A stretch of 64,000 bases of DNA. It comes from Ruminococcus flavefaciens (lineage in GTDB: Bacteria > Bacillota > Clostridia > Oscillospirales > Ruminococcaceae). Below are positions 9,050 through 16,117 of the stretch, piece by piece. A program made the translations under genes and the position numbers. The stretch is from assembly GCF_900143025.1 (NCBI RefSeq), contig NZ_FRCT01000018.1, positions 1-64,000 of the forward strand, in the 5' to 3' direction. Every line of letters starts with the position of its first letter. Within the stretch, counting starts at the first letter, position 1. The notes beneath the pieces are model-generated. The model saw only the letters and a program-made list of their open reading frames with translations, was not told where the DNA came from and did not search any database.

Positions 9050-9583
9050 ATGCAAAAGAAAATGATGTTACTTGCTTTATGCTTTATGTGCGTTGGTTTA
9101 ATTGGTTGCAGCTCTAAAAAAGAGAATACAGCCGCACAGCAAACCGAATCAAGCACCACAACCGAGTCTGTGCAGACAAGCAAGCTGACAGAGACTACTC
9201 AACCCACTCAGGATACCACCACTCTGCCTGATCAAACCGAAACAGCTCTGCCCGATAAAACTGAGGCTGCATCAGTTGAGCAAAGTGAAAATGGATCAGA
9301 TGCTCTTACAGAAAATCAGGCATTAGATGCAATTAAAAACTATTATTCCATCAATAACCTTGCTTTAACGACGGATTCTTCCGAATACAATAGCTACTGG
9401 GACGTAGCAACAAATGAATCTAATGAAATAGTTGTTTTGTACAGATCCTATACCGGTGCACAAATGCGCTATTACATAGATCCTGTTTCCGGCGAAACAT
9501 ATGTTACCGAATTTGTTCCAGGAATAATAGATACGGAACAACGTACTGAGGAAAGCTTTAATGCAAGAGATTACTTAACGTAA
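9050..9583 (+). CDS. Putative lipoprotein with Thr/Ser/Gln-rich stalk
   Basis: 177 residues. The signal peptide MQKKMMLLALCFMCVGLIGC ends in a lipobox (LIGC, lipidated Cys20). Residues about 25-85 are a low-complexity Thr/Glu/Gln-rich stalk. Residues about 90-175 form a compact domain with the pattern LTENQALDAIKNYY, WDVATNESNEIVVLYRS and YYIDPVSGETYVTE, which looks like a small PepSY-like or YmcA-like fold but has no decisive motif. It has its own promoter, a strong ribosome site (AAAAGGAGGAAC) and a strong downstream terminator, so it is a single-gene unit. It is probably anchored on the outer face of the membrane; function unknown. Confidence 0.75.
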   Translation: MQKKMMLLALCFMCVGLIGCSSKKENTAAQQTESSTTTESVQTSKLTETTQPTQDTTTLPDQTETALPDKTEAASVEQSENGSDALTENQALDAIKNYYSINNLALTTDSSEYNSYWDVATNESNEIVVLYRSYTGAQMRYYIDPVSGETYVTEFVPGIIDTEQRTEESFNARDYLT

Positions 9584-9690
9584 CAATTTCTGATTTATTG
9601 TAATAGATGAATATACATCAATCACCGAGAACTGATTAATCGGTTTTGGCTCTACGGTTGCACATTAAAATATTTTTATTTTTGAAACAA

Positions 9691-9719
9691 AAAACTCCCG
9701 AAAAATCGGGAGTTTTTTT
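9691..9719 (+). terminator. Rho-independent terminator after the lipoprotein gene
   Basis: AAAACTCCCGA and TCGGGAGTTTT pair around a short A-loop and run into TTTTTTT. Confidence 0.9.
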
Positions 9720-9817
9720 CTTGGGATCTGAATTTATCCATCTTTTTATGTTTGTTGTACAAAATTGATGATATTGCCGTAAGCGAAAGCATAGTAAACC
9801 GCTTATAAAAAGTAAGC

Positions 9818-9855
9818 GAGCCTGCGAGCGCCAACGTGGTTGGGCGCACAGGCTC
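9818..9855. other. GC-rich hairpin abutting the left attachment repeat
   Basis: GAGCCTG and CAGGCTC pair, with an inner GCGCC/GGGCGC stem, ending 5 bases before the truncated tRNA copy. On the minus strand it is followed by a stretch with TTTTT. Before any insertion this sequence would have lain just downstream of the tRNA-Ser 3' end, so it is a candidate for the ancestral tRNA terminator. That is inference. Confidence 0.55.
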
Positions 9856-9860
9856 TGTGC

Positions 9861-9916
9861 TGGCGCAGTGGGTGGGATTCGAACCCACGTCCCTCAAGGG
9901 GCATCATGATTTCGAG
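9861..9916 (-). repeat. Left attachment-site-like repeat: 3' part of tRNA-Ser(CGA)
   Basis: These 56 bases are identical to the 3' part of the intact tRNA-Ser at 19465-19553, from the first base of the anticodon loop through the encoded CCA (right copy 19465-19520). Beyond 9916 the match stops abruptly, so the 5' half of the tRNA is missing and this copy cannot make a functional tRNA. Such a duplicated tRNA 3' end is the usual trace of a tyrosine-integrase element: the right copy keeps the tRNA whole and the far copy marks the other end. The element would lie between, about 9.6 kb. Confidence 0.85.
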
Positions 9917-9992
9917 CAAATTATAAAACTTCCCATTTGGTCACTTATCGTCTTAAAAAAGCGCCGTTTTTCCCTGATTTTGAGCATTTTTC

Positions 9993-10040
9993 TGCGAGAA
10001 TTCGGAAATTTGCGAGAAAAGTGCGAGAAAACTGCGAGAA
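9993..10040 (+). repeat. Four direct octamers TGCGAGAA, probable integrase arm-type sites
   Basis: TGCGAGAA occurs at 9993, 10011, 10022 and 10033. The last three copies are spaced exactly 11 bp, one helical turn, so a protein would bind one face of the DNA. They lie 77-124 bp inside the left tRNA repeat and just before the excisionase-like gene, where arm-type sites of tyrosine integrases are normally found. They could instead be operators for the HTH protein downstream. Confidence 0.7.
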
Positions 10041-10083
10041 AATTCAGCCGACTAAAGTAAAAAAATGAAAGGAACAAGTGACC

Positions 10084-10341
10084 ATGAACAAGGAAGAAAA
10101 ACGTAAAGAATTAGAGCGTATGCTCAGAAGATGTCCCGAGATATTATCACCAATAAAAGCCGCAAAGTGGTCTCCGATTGGAAAGAACAGAGTATATGAG
10201 CTCATACACAGCGGCGAGCTTCGCTCCTTCGTGTATCAGGGCGGATACATACTGAGCAAGGATGACCTCATCGACTACCTGCTCGAGCACTGCGATGACG
10301 AGCCTGCACGTTCGATAAAGCGAGGCGGCAAGGATGAGTGA
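10084..10341 (+). CDS. Excisionase-like helix-turn-helix protein
   Basis: 85 residues from the ATG at 10084; a GTG two codons earlier is also possible (AAAGGAA at 10068-10073 serves either). The central segment, IKAAKWSPIGKNRVYELIHSG then LRSFVYQGGYILSKDDLIDYL, has the winged-helix pattern of MerR-like excisionases, where a helix-turn-helix selects DNA and the GGYILSKDDL stretch is the usual end of the wing. It lies beside a tRNA-derived attachment repeat and four phased octamers, and overlaps by 8 bp another HTH gene, so it fits a recombination directionality factor. It may also regulate its own transcription. Confidence 0.72.
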   Translation: MNKEEKRKELERMLRRCPEILSPIKAAKWSPIGKNRVYELIHSGELRSFVYQGGYILSKDDLIDYLLEHCDDEPARSIKRGGKDE

Positions 10342-10834
10342 TTACAGCTACCTGTACGATGAGTTCCCAGAAGTAATATCAGGAGAACAGCTGCGTAAGA
10401 TACTCCATATCAGCAAGCGGAAGTGTGCATGGCTTCTTCAAAGCGGAGCTATTTCCTGTACTGATAATTGCAATAAGACTCGCCGATACGCTGTGAAGCT
10501 CGATGACGTTATCGAATATATAATACGGACTGAGAATGCAGCAGAAAGGGTTCAGCCGCAGCGACCGCCGGAGTGCTTCCGAGAACAGCTGAACGATGTG
10601 TGGTTCGATGTGCCTGATGTACTGACTATCACAGAGGTGTCAGCCATAACAGGATATACTCCCAATGCCGTGGACCGATGGATAGTGAAAGGCAGTCTCC
10701 GCTCGGTAATAGTACAGACAGGACTCATAACCTGCCGCGAATGGCTCATCGACTTCTACTGCGGTGACGGATATAACATCGTAAAGAAGGTCGATAAGCA
10801 TAGGAAACTGCTTGAAAGAATAATAAAGCTATGA
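10334..10834 (+). CDS. Protein with two excisionase-like HTH domains
   Basis: 166 residues; the start overlaps the end of the previous gene by 8 bp, so the two are co-translated. Two similar halves can be read: residues about 12-60 (ISGEQLRKILHISKRKCAWLL then RRYAVKLDDVIEYI) and about 90-150 (LTITEVSAITGYTPNAVDRWI then GLITCREWLIDFY). Each has the shape of an HTH_17/excisionase-type DNA-binding domain with its wing. A double-headed form suggests bridging of two sites on DNA. The gene lies in the part of the island nearest the left repeat. A role in excision or control of the element is inferred, not proven. Confidence 0.65.
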   Translation: MSDYSYLYDEFPEVISGEQLRKILHISKRKCAWLLQSGAISCTDNCNKTRRYAVKLDDVIEYIIRTENAAERVQPQRPPECFREQLNDVWFDVPDVLTITEVSAITGYTPNAVDRWIVKGSLRSVIVQTGLITCREWLIDFYCGDGYNIVKKVDKHRKLLERIIKL

Positions 10835-10848
10835 AGCCAATAAATGAA

Positions 10849-11256
10849 TCATACTCTTTCAAGTAATTCAGATGGCTTGAGTGCAGGGATTTTACTCTCC
10901 TTAAAATCACGGATATTTCTTGTAACGATAAAATCTGCATTGATCCGGCTTGCCTGACACATTTGCGATGCATCTTCATAATCTGAAGAAAACATATCGG
11001 CAGCGGCTTTCAAATCAGCAGATTTAAGGTCAACGACTTTGAAAATCATAGTTATCTGTTGAATGAGCTGTGCTGTCTTTTCAGGAGTAAGCTCTTTGCG
11101 GAGAATATATACAATTTTCGGTACAGATAATGCTGATATATATCCTTCGATTTGACCAACTTCACAATACTTCCAAACTTTCGACGATGCTTCAACAAAT
11201 TCAGAGCGATTGCAAAGGACATCAAGAATGACATTGGTATCAACCAAGATTTTCAT
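10849..11256 (-). CDS. PIN-domain toxin (VapC-like)
   Basis: 135 residues. The start MKILVDTNVILDVLCNR holds the first catalytic Asp of the PIN nuclease fold; further acids occur in SSDYEDASQM and the C-terminal ADFIVTRNIRDFKES, the typical PIN pattern (D...E...D...D). PIN toxins cut RNA, often tRNA, and need Mg or Mn. The gene overlaps the upstream antitoxin gene by 17 bp, the classic toxin-antitoxin arrangement. It lies in the mobile part of the island, where it could stabilise the element. All catalytic acids appear present, so the toxin is probably active. Confidence 0.88.
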   Translation of the reverse strand: MKILVDTNVILDVLCNRSEFVEASSKVWKYCEVGQIEGYISALSVPKIVYILRKELTPEKTAQLIQQITMIFKVVDLKSADLKAAADMFSSDYEDASQMCQASRINADFIVTRNIRDFKESKIPALKPSELLERV

Positions 11257-11473
11257 GTGATTCTATCCTTTCTGCACGAATAGCTTTATCATCATAGTCA
11301 TTTTTAAGAACGCCTGTAAGCGAATCTGTAAGGAAAGAAACACTCGATTCACGGGAAACAAGTCTTGCGACTTCCTTTCCGTTCTTAAGAATAATAATTT
11401 CATCGCCTTGTTGGACAGCTTGCAGGTAGTGGCCAAAGTTGTTTTGCATATCAGTAGCGGTTACAGTGATCAT
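11240..11473 (-). CDS. Phd/YefM-type antitoxin
   Basis: 77 residues. The N-terminus MITVTATDMQNNFGHYLQAV followed by GDEIIILKNGKEVARLVS is the Phd/YefM fold that binds DNA as a dimer; the acidic C-terminal tail (NDYDDKAIRAERIESHE) would wrap the toxin. It starts after GGAGGTGTTGTT. It neutralises the PIN protein encoded downstream and should repress their shared promoter, whose -35/-10 spacer holds a 14-bp palindrome. Phd-type antitoxins usually pair with Doc, RelE/YoeB or PIN toxins; here the partner is PIN. Confidence 0.88.
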   Translation of the reverse strand: MITVTATDMQNNFGHYLQAVQQGDEIIILKNGKEVARLVSRESSVSFLTDSLTGVLKNDYDDKAIRAERIESHENLG

Positions 11474-11497
11474 AACAACACCTCCAATTGCTTTTCG

Positions 11498-11534
11498 CTA
11501 ATATTAGTATATCGTATTTTAGCTAAAATGTCAA
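11498..11534 (-). promoter_or_regulatory. Toxin-antitoxin promoter with two palindromic operators
   Basis: On the minus strand TTGACA (11534-11529) and TATACT (11511-11506) are 17 bp apart. The spacer contains the perfect palindrome ATTTTAGCTAAAAT (11516-11529) and a second one, CTAATATTAG (11498-11507), overlaps the -10 box. Both are AT-rich with a TAG/CTA core, a fitting target for autorepression by the Phd-type antitoxin. Confidence 0.8.
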
Positions 11535-11591
11535 TGACAGATTATTGAAAATAGAAAAAACAGGAATCACTTAGATAGCATATATAACATT

Positions 11592-11625
11592 ACCGCTCAG
11601 GATTGCTCCTGAGCGGTGTTTTCTT
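11592..11625 (+). terminator. Strong hairpin upstream of the toxin-antitoxin promoter
   Basis: ACCGCTCAGGA and TCCTGAGCGGT pair perfectly around TTGC and are followed by GTTTTCTT. No gene on the plus strand leads into it, so it may be left over from a lost gene or insulate the promoter. Confidence 0.7.
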
Positions 11626-11747
11626 ACTATTCTATAATCAGTTTGCTATCCATTTTCCATTATGTGCATTACTATCCCCGTTCTAAATAGTAACACCATA
11701 CCAGTAGCAGTACCTACCGACAAGAACAATCATTATAATAACGAATA

Positions 11748-11787
11748 AGGGCGATACCTAATAGCTCAAAGGTATCGCCCTATTTTT
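11748..11787 (+). terminator. Orphan rho-independent terminator
   Basis: AGGGCGATACCT and AGGTATCGCCCT form a 12-bp perfect stem followed by ATTTTTC. On the minus strand it also lies directly after the SLOG fragment's stop codon, so it may have served that lost gene. Confidence 0.8.
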
Positions 11788-11791
11788 CTTT

Positions 11792-11950
11792 TCAGAGGGT
11801 TATTCCACTTTCATCTGCAAGGTTCACTATCTTTTTGCCCTGTTTCTCAGCATACTGTATCGTGCGGTATGCTCCACCGCTTTTGTGCTGAATACAGCAT
11901 ATCACAAGGTCTGCTCGGTCGATCATGCTTCGATTGCGGACTTGAACCTT
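11792..11950 (-). pseudogene. SLOG/DUF1273 (YpsA-like) protein, C-terminal fragment
   Basis: About 52 codons remain. The sequence VRNRSMIDRADLVICCI followed by SGGAYRTIQYAEKQGKKIVNL matches the C-terminal half of DUF1273 proteins, small Rossmann-like nucleotide-binding members of the SLOG superfamily common in phages and integrative elements of Firmicutes. The N-terminal half with the glycine motif is absent; the frame is closed by a stop just upstream. It is a decayed remnant, consistent with an old mobile element here. Confidence 0.6.
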
Positions 11951-12255
11951 CTAAATACTACTCTCATTGTTAGTATATCTCTACAATTTTTCAATCTTCT
12001 GAATATGTAATTTTATAGATAAGAGTTGAGGTTTTGTTGAGGTTTAAGTGCTAAAATGAAAAAAGCCTGAAAACTGAAATTTATGAATGCTGAAATTGTG
12101 TACATGAGTCAGGCAAAATGATAGATCATAAGTTTGTTTCTTGAATATATTCTCTGATCGGCAGATGAGCTAATGAATAATTTTCTAAGAAAAGAGCGAT
12201 ACAAATCAGCTTTTTTGCTTTACTCGTCTGTTGTACTGCTGATCTTTATATTGTT

Positions 12256-12444
12256 GAATATCCGGGGCAGATATTTACCCGTCAGCAGATACTCGATGAT
12301 ATATGGGGATTTGAGGACGTTGAGGATTCGCACACTCTTGATGTTCACATAAGCCGTCTGCGTGAGCGTTTCAAGAAAAACACCGATTTCAGGATAGTAA
12401 CGATCAGAGGTCTTGGGTACAGGGCGGTGAAATATGAGGCATAA
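12256..12444 (+). pseudogene. OmpR-family response regulator, C-terminal DNA-binding fragment
   Basis: About 62 codons: EYPGQIFTRQQILDDIWGF, then DSHTLDVHISRLRERFKK and IVTIRGLGYRAVKYEA, the winged-helix effector domain of an OmpR/PhoB-type regulator. The receiver domain with its phospho-Asp is missing; upstream sequence has no receiver motifs in any frame. The stop codon overlaps the start of the histidine kinase fragment, as in an intact two-component operon, so both come from one operon that was cut at both ends. Confidence 0.8.
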
Positions 12445-13141
12445 AATTGATAAGTCGAAAATGCGTCATTACTCCAAAATGGTCAGAAAGCTGATGCTGT
12501 CCTTCCTAATGACAATTCTTGTCTTTACGCTTATTCTCGCTCTTGTGGGCTATGCTGTTGTCAGGCTCGGCGGCAGTGTTACACAGCTGCCTGGACTGGG
12601 CATATTTCTTTTATTCGGGCTTTGCTTCTTAATGGCTTCGGCGGCAGCGTATTCTATAGTCTGGAATATCTTCAAGCCTGTAAGTGACATAAGCAAGGCT
12701 TCAAAAAGTATAGCAGAGGGCGATTATTCCGCACGTCTTGAGTATAGAGGAGATATTGAGGAGCTTGCCGAGGCAGTTGATAATTTTAATTACATGGCTC
12801 AGGAGCTTGGTTCAGTAGAGATGATACGCAATGATTTTATAGCAAACGTATCCCACGAATTCAGGACACCGCTTTCAACTCTCAGCGGATATCTTACACT
12901 TTTGCAGGACAGCAGTCTGTCCGACGACGAGCGAGAAGAATATATCAGAAAGGCTTTTTTCAGCATTGAAAAGCTGAATGACCTTACCGATAATATCCTG
13001 CGGCTTTCAAAGCTGGAAAATCAGGCGAGTCTTGATGAGCCTGTGACATACCGCCTTGACGAGCAGATCAGAGAATGTATCGTTATGCTCGAACCAAAAT
13101 GGAGCACTAAGGATATTGGTTCAGTGACTGCACCGAACTGA
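12434..13141 (+). pseudogene. Sensor histidine kinase, truncated before the ATPase domain
   Basis: 235 residues remain. Two membrane segments (about 20-46 and 55-78), a HAMP linker (about 79-130, FKPVSDISKASKSIAEGDY) and the dimerisation domain with phospho-acceptor His in ANVSHEFRTPLSTLSGYL are present. After residue about 228 the sequence leaves the family and stops; the whole HATPase domain with N, G1 and G2 boxes is missing. The protein could dimerise but not phosphorylate itself. With the headless regulator before it, this is a relic of a two-component operon, bounded downstream by a terminator and an integrase fragment. Confidence 0.82.
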
Positions 13142-13199
13142 TAATAGATGTGATGTTCGGCAGGAGCGAGAACCTGAAATAACATAACAATCAAATGGA

Positions 13200-13229
13200 A
13201 AGGGTACGGACAGAGCCGTACCCTTAACT
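13200..13229 (+). terminator. Rho-independent terminator
   Basis: AAGGGTACGG and CCGTACCCTT form a 10-bp perfect stem around ACAGAG; the following AACTTTAT is a modest U-tract. It lies 58 bp after the histidine kinase fragment. Confidence 0.7.
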
Positions 13230-13248
13230 TTATCAAAAATCCTGTTGA

Positions 13249-13515
13249 TCAGGCCGACCGCCCGAAGTCGGTCCCAACTATGTGTCGGACCATTTCCCCA
13301 TAGTGCTTCGTAAGAACGGTCTGCGGAAGATACGCTTCCATGACCTGCGGCACAGTTGTGCCAGTCTGCTCCTTGCAAACGGAGTGCAGATGAAGCTGAT
13401 ACAGGAGTGGCTCGGTCACAGCGACATAGGTACAACGAGCAACGTGTACAGCCATGTGGACAGCGAAAGCAAGAAGCTGAGTGCGGAGGCGATAGCCAAG
13501 GCGTTGGCAATATGA
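13249..13515 (+). pseudogene. Tyrosine-family integrase, C-terminal catalytic fragment
   Basis: About 88 codons. It keeps the box HDLRHSCASLLLANG (His and second Arg of the active site), EWLGHSDIGTT (His) and the nucleophile region NVYSHVDSESKK (Tyr). The arm-binding and core-binding domains and the first catalytic Arg and Lys are gone, and a stop closes the frame upstream, so it cannot recombine DNA. It is the kind of enzyme expected to have inserted an element into tRNA-Ser, but it now sits in the middle of the interval rather than beside a repeat, which points to later rearrangement. Confidence 0.85.
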
Positions 13516-13523
13516 GAATAAGA

Positions 13524-13850
13524 TCAATCATAAACCTCTACGCAGTAATTAACGATATAATCTTCTCCTAATTCTTCTACCAATTTTTGATAGGCGATTT
13601 TAGAACGGACTTTAAAAGACTCTTTATGCTCATTATTCCAAGGAGAAGGGTTTTGAGGAGTGTCCCAATCCAAAGCGGTCTGATACTCCTCACCTAACTC
13701 TAATAAAAGCAATTTTAAAGAATCAGAAAGCCCGAGATTATCAAAAGGTATAGGTCCAGCACCAAATTTATCAAATGATTTCTGATTTTTACACCATATA
13801 CTGGCAAAATTTGCTCCCCATTCAAAAAAGAAATTCAATTCGTATTTCAT
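13524..13850 (-). CDS. Hypothetical acidic protein, possibly immunity-like
   Basis: 108 residues from the ATG at 13850, which follows GAGGTGA; a longer frame from 13871 lacks a ribosome site. The sequence has FFFEWGANFASIWCKN near the N-terminus, LGLSDSLKLLLLELGEEYQTALDWD in the middle and YQKLVEELGEDY near the end. I do not recognise a named family. Size, acidity and setting resemble stand-alone immunity proteins of polymorphic toxin systems, but no toxin gene is visible nearby, so this is only a possibility. A strong hairpin (13871-13906) lies at its 5' side. Confidence 0.6.
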   Translation of the reverse strand: MKYELNFFFEWGANFASIWCKNQKSFDKFGAGPIPFDNLGLSDSLKLLLLELGEEYQTALDWDTPQNPSPWNNEHKESFKVRSKIAYQKLVEELGEDYIVNYCVEVYD

Positions 13851-13870
13851 TACTGTCACCTCAGATAACA

Positions 13871-13906
13871 TATGAGCCCCTGAACTACTATGTTCAGAGG
13901 CTCATA
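13871..13906. other. Hairpin between the 108-residue gene and the amidase gene
   Basis: TATGAGCC and GGCTCATA pair, with an inner CTGAAC/GTTCAG stem around TACTAT. No U-run follows in either direction. It sits in the 5' leader of the minus-strand gene at 13850 and could be a leader structure or a small repeat. Confidence 0.5.
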
Positions 13907-13988
13907 CATAAAACTTGTGTATGCGTTACAATATAGACCCCAACGATTTCTTTTCTAAAAATAGCAATTTTTGATCACTTAAAATAAG

Positions 13989-14474
13989 TCATCCATATTT
14001 TCTTGAGCCTGCTATCCTGATGCATCTGATGTCATCATAAATGTAAGTATTCAGCGGACGATCATACGCATTGAAGGTGTGAGCTGCGATATACGGGACT
14101 CCGCTGCGAACATTGATAACAATCAGACTGTGATGGAATCTGCCATTTGCTCCAAGCTGTATAACATCACCTGCACGGACCTGACCGAGTGATACAAGTA
14201 TGCCAAATGGTCCGACACCTTTGTTATTTACAATGAATTTATAGAAATACTCCACACTTGTCCACGCAGCCGACCTGTCGTTAAGTGAATTGTAATACCA
14301 GCCTGTATCACGGGTATAGTTCATGACCGCTCCGCCTGCGTACAGACATTGGGACACGAAATTAGTGCAGTCTCCACCGATATTTTCAAAGTTGTAGTAT
14401 TCAGGATTTGCCGAAAATGCCCACCTGCGAGCGTATTCTATCTCAGCCTTTATGTTGAGCGGATATTCTTTCAT
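13989..14474 (-). CDS. Amidase-domain (Amidase_6-type) protein
   Basis: 161 residues. ADPEYY-like start (SANPEYYNFENIGGDCTNFV with SQCLYAGGA) has the DCTNFVSQ motif, where the Cys is the presumed nucleophile; the later GQVRAGDVIQLG and RFHHSLIVI give the His. This is the pattern of the putative amidase domain of clostridial cell-wall and spore proteins (NlpC/P60-like fold). There is no signal peptide, so it acts in the cytoplasm or is exported by another route. Its start overlaps the SOD-like gene's stop by 4 bp (ATGA), and the DUF421 gene is upstream, forming a three-gene operon. Peptide-bond cleavage in wall material is likely but unproven. Confidence 0.78.
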   Translation of the reverse strand: MKEYPLNIKAEIEYARRWAFSANPEYYNFENIGGDCTNFVSQCLYAGGAVMNYTRDTGWYYNSLNDRSAAWTSVEYFYKFIVNNKGVGPFGILVSLGQVRAGDVIQLGANGRFHHSLIVINVRSGVPYIAAHTFNAYDRPLNTYIYDDIRCIRIAGSRKYG

Positions 14475-14965
14475 CTCATAACAGGTCTGATTATACCGCA
14501 GGCAATTTTCTCACCTGCGTTACCACTTGGCTGAGTGGTGAAATCATCGGGACTTCCGTGGATTATCACCGCTTTCCCAATCACCTCTTCTATTGAAAAT
14601 CTGTTTGTAAGGAAAACTGACACAGACTTGCCTTTGTTGCCAAAAAGGGGCGGCATATCACCAGTATGGAAAGGGTGTCCGCAATTATCATTATTCAGAT
14701 GAGTTTTGGCGTCTGCAAAAGGATCATCAGCATTACCTGTACACGACTCGCCCTCATGTATGTGAAAGCCAAATACCTCCTGACTGCATCTGTTGCCTGC
14801 ATAAGGAAGTCCTTCAACATCGGCGTATACGAGCGTACCGTTTTTAGTAGAATAAAATCTTACAACTCCATATATATCGGGATATTCATTGCTTCCTGTC
14901 AGTACAGCCGCTGCCTGCGGCTGCCTTTGTATAAGTGAAACTCCGCTGCAATTCATTCTGTTCAT
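14471..14965 (-). CDS. Cu/Zn superoxide dismutase-like protein
   Basis: 164 residues from the ATG at 14965, chosen because GGGAGG precedes it; a longer frame to 15016 has no ribosome site. FGFHIHEGESC holds the two Cu-ligand histidines, HLNNDNCGHPFHTGDMPPLF the zinc and bridging ligands, and AVIIHGSPDDF the last Cu-ligand His; SGNAGEKIACG ends the fold. The ligand set looks nearly complete, so it may be active, unlike Bacillus YojM-type copies that lack a ligand. No signal peptide is seen, which is unusual for a SodC protein. It sits in an operon with DUF421 and an amidase-like gene; a spore or wall setting is plausible. Confidence 0.85.
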   Translation of the reverse strand: MNRMNCSGVSLIQRQPQAAAVLTGSNEYPDIYGVVRFYSTKNGTLVYADVEGLPYAGNRCSQEVFGFHIHEGESCTGNADDPFADAKTHLNNDNCGHPFHTGDMPPLFGNKGKSVSVFLTNRFSIEEVIGKAVIIHGSPDDFTTQPSGNAGEKIACGIIRPVMR

Positions 14966-15012
14966 AGCATAATTCCTCCCGAAATATAATATGCCGATTA
15001 ACAGAATTGTGT

Positions 15013-15720
15013 TCATTCAAACGGATCAGCGCTTTGCTTCTTCACTTCCATAGGATACAGCTGAAGCGTCTTTTTCACTGTGTCTGCCATGCCGAGAAAT
15101 ATCTCCTTCGCATTGTTAAATCCCTGCTCGTGAAGCTGTTTATCGAGCCACACTCGCTCGAATCCTGACTTTTTAAGATTGACATCGTTGATGTGTCCGT
15201 CGAGGATAACATTCACCATTATTTCCTCCTGTTCGGGTTCAATCTCCAAATCCGAAGGCTTGAGCGGTCTGTCGGAATCTACAGGGAGCAGACTCAGCGA
15301 ACCGTTATACTCGAATACAGCCGTCCTGAGATTTGTAAGGTCGAAATATCCCTGATTGCGGCAGTGCGTGAGGAAGTCACTGATGTCGATACGCGCCTTT
15401 TTAAAATTGTCACGGTAAAGCTTTCCATTGTGGAAAAGGATAAGAGGTCTGCCGATAAGTACCTTGCGGAAATACGTTGATTTGCCTGTTATTATCGAAA
15501 CTGCATATGCACTCAGCGCATATATTATCATTGCAACTATCATACGCTCGGGGTGCTCGTCCTCAAAGGAGCACTCCGCTGCAATAGAGCCGATAGATAT
15601 ACCGATGATGTAGTCAAACATACTCAGCTGTGAAAGCTGTTTGTTGCCCATAAGCTTTGTCAGAAGAAACAGTACAATAATGCTGAGAAATGAGATCCAC
15701 GCGGTTTTCAGAAGTTCCAT
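15013..15720 (-). CDS. DUF421 (YetF-like) membrane protein
   Basis: 235 residues. Three hydrophobic segments lie at the N-terminus (about 5-25, 35-52, 58-80), followed by two soluble halves; SMFDYIIGISIGSIAAE and the C-terminal LKKSGFERVWLDKQLHEQGF are typical of the DUF421 family found in spore-forming Firmicutes. Role unknown; some members affect spore germination or stress. The start follows AAAGGAGGCAAAT. It heads a minus-strand operon with the SOD-like gene (47 bp gap) and the amidase-like gene (overlap). The two small plus-strand genes at 15830 are divergent from it. Confidence 0.85.
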   Translation of the reverse strand: MELLKTAWISFLSIIVLFLLTKLMGNKQLSQLSMFDYIIGISIGSIAAECSFEDEHPERMIVAMIIYALSAYAVSIITGKSTYFRKVLIGRPLILFHNGKLYRDNFKKARIDISDFLTHCRNQGYFDLTNLRTAVFEYNGSLSLLPVDSDRPLKPSDLEIEPEQEEIMVNVILDGHINDVNLKKSGFERVWLDKQLHEQGFNNAKEIFLGMADTVKKTLQLYPMEVKKQSADPFE

Positions 15721-15829
15721 ATTTGCCTCCTTTTTTAGGTTATTATGTGCAGTGAGATGTCAATTATTATCTGCGGCTTGAAAGAATAAGACAGCGGCGT
15801 TTACGCACAATATATCCGAGGTGATTTAA

Positions 15830-16105
15830 ATGGCAAAACAGGGTATGAAACGTCCCGACTATACTCATACAAAGCCTAAAAATGAGCAGTCCGCAGTGCC
15901 TGAGATACAGGGAAAAGCCAAACACGGCAAATCTCATGTGAATCCCATTATCGCAGGAACATCGGGAGCAGAGCAAAAGGTATGGCACAACAAGTCGTAT
16001 TCCGAGGAAGTTCCGATCTCATCGGCATATCCCGCAATCGACAACGACCTTGCTCGCGACAACATCGAAAACGACATTCCTGCCGCTGATTTGCAGGACA
16101 TCTGA
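15830..16105 (+). CDS. Small hydrophilic protein, unknown function
   Basis: 91 residues, start after GAGGTGATTTAA. Rich in Lys, His, Pro and Asn (GMKRPDYTHTKPKNEQSA; KAKHGKSHVNPIIAGTSGAEQ), with no membrane segment and an acidic tail ending AADLQDI. It looks disordered. Divergent from the DUF421 operon and followed by a 59-residue gene in the same direction, so it may belong to the same functional unit. I do not recognise a family. Confidence 0.65.
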   Translation: MAKQGMKRPDYTHTKPKNEQSAVPEIQGKAKHGKSHVNPIIAGTSGAEQKVWHNKSYSEEVPISSAYPAIDNDLARDNIENDIPAADLQDI

Positions 16106-16117
16106 CGGAGGTAGACT

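Larger units (their letters stand above)
11626..12255. other. Gene-poor stretch of the island
   Basis: Contains a second orphan terminator (11748-11787), a SLOG-family gene fragment (11792-11950) and about 300 bp (11951-12255) in which I see no gene, RNA or repeat. The pattern of terminators without genes and gene ends without starts indicates deletion and rearrangement. Confidence 0.6.

Noticed and set aside
13524-13850. Calling the 108-residue protein an immunity protein of a contact toxin
   Set aside because: No toxin gene or secretion locus adjacent; only size and acidity support it.
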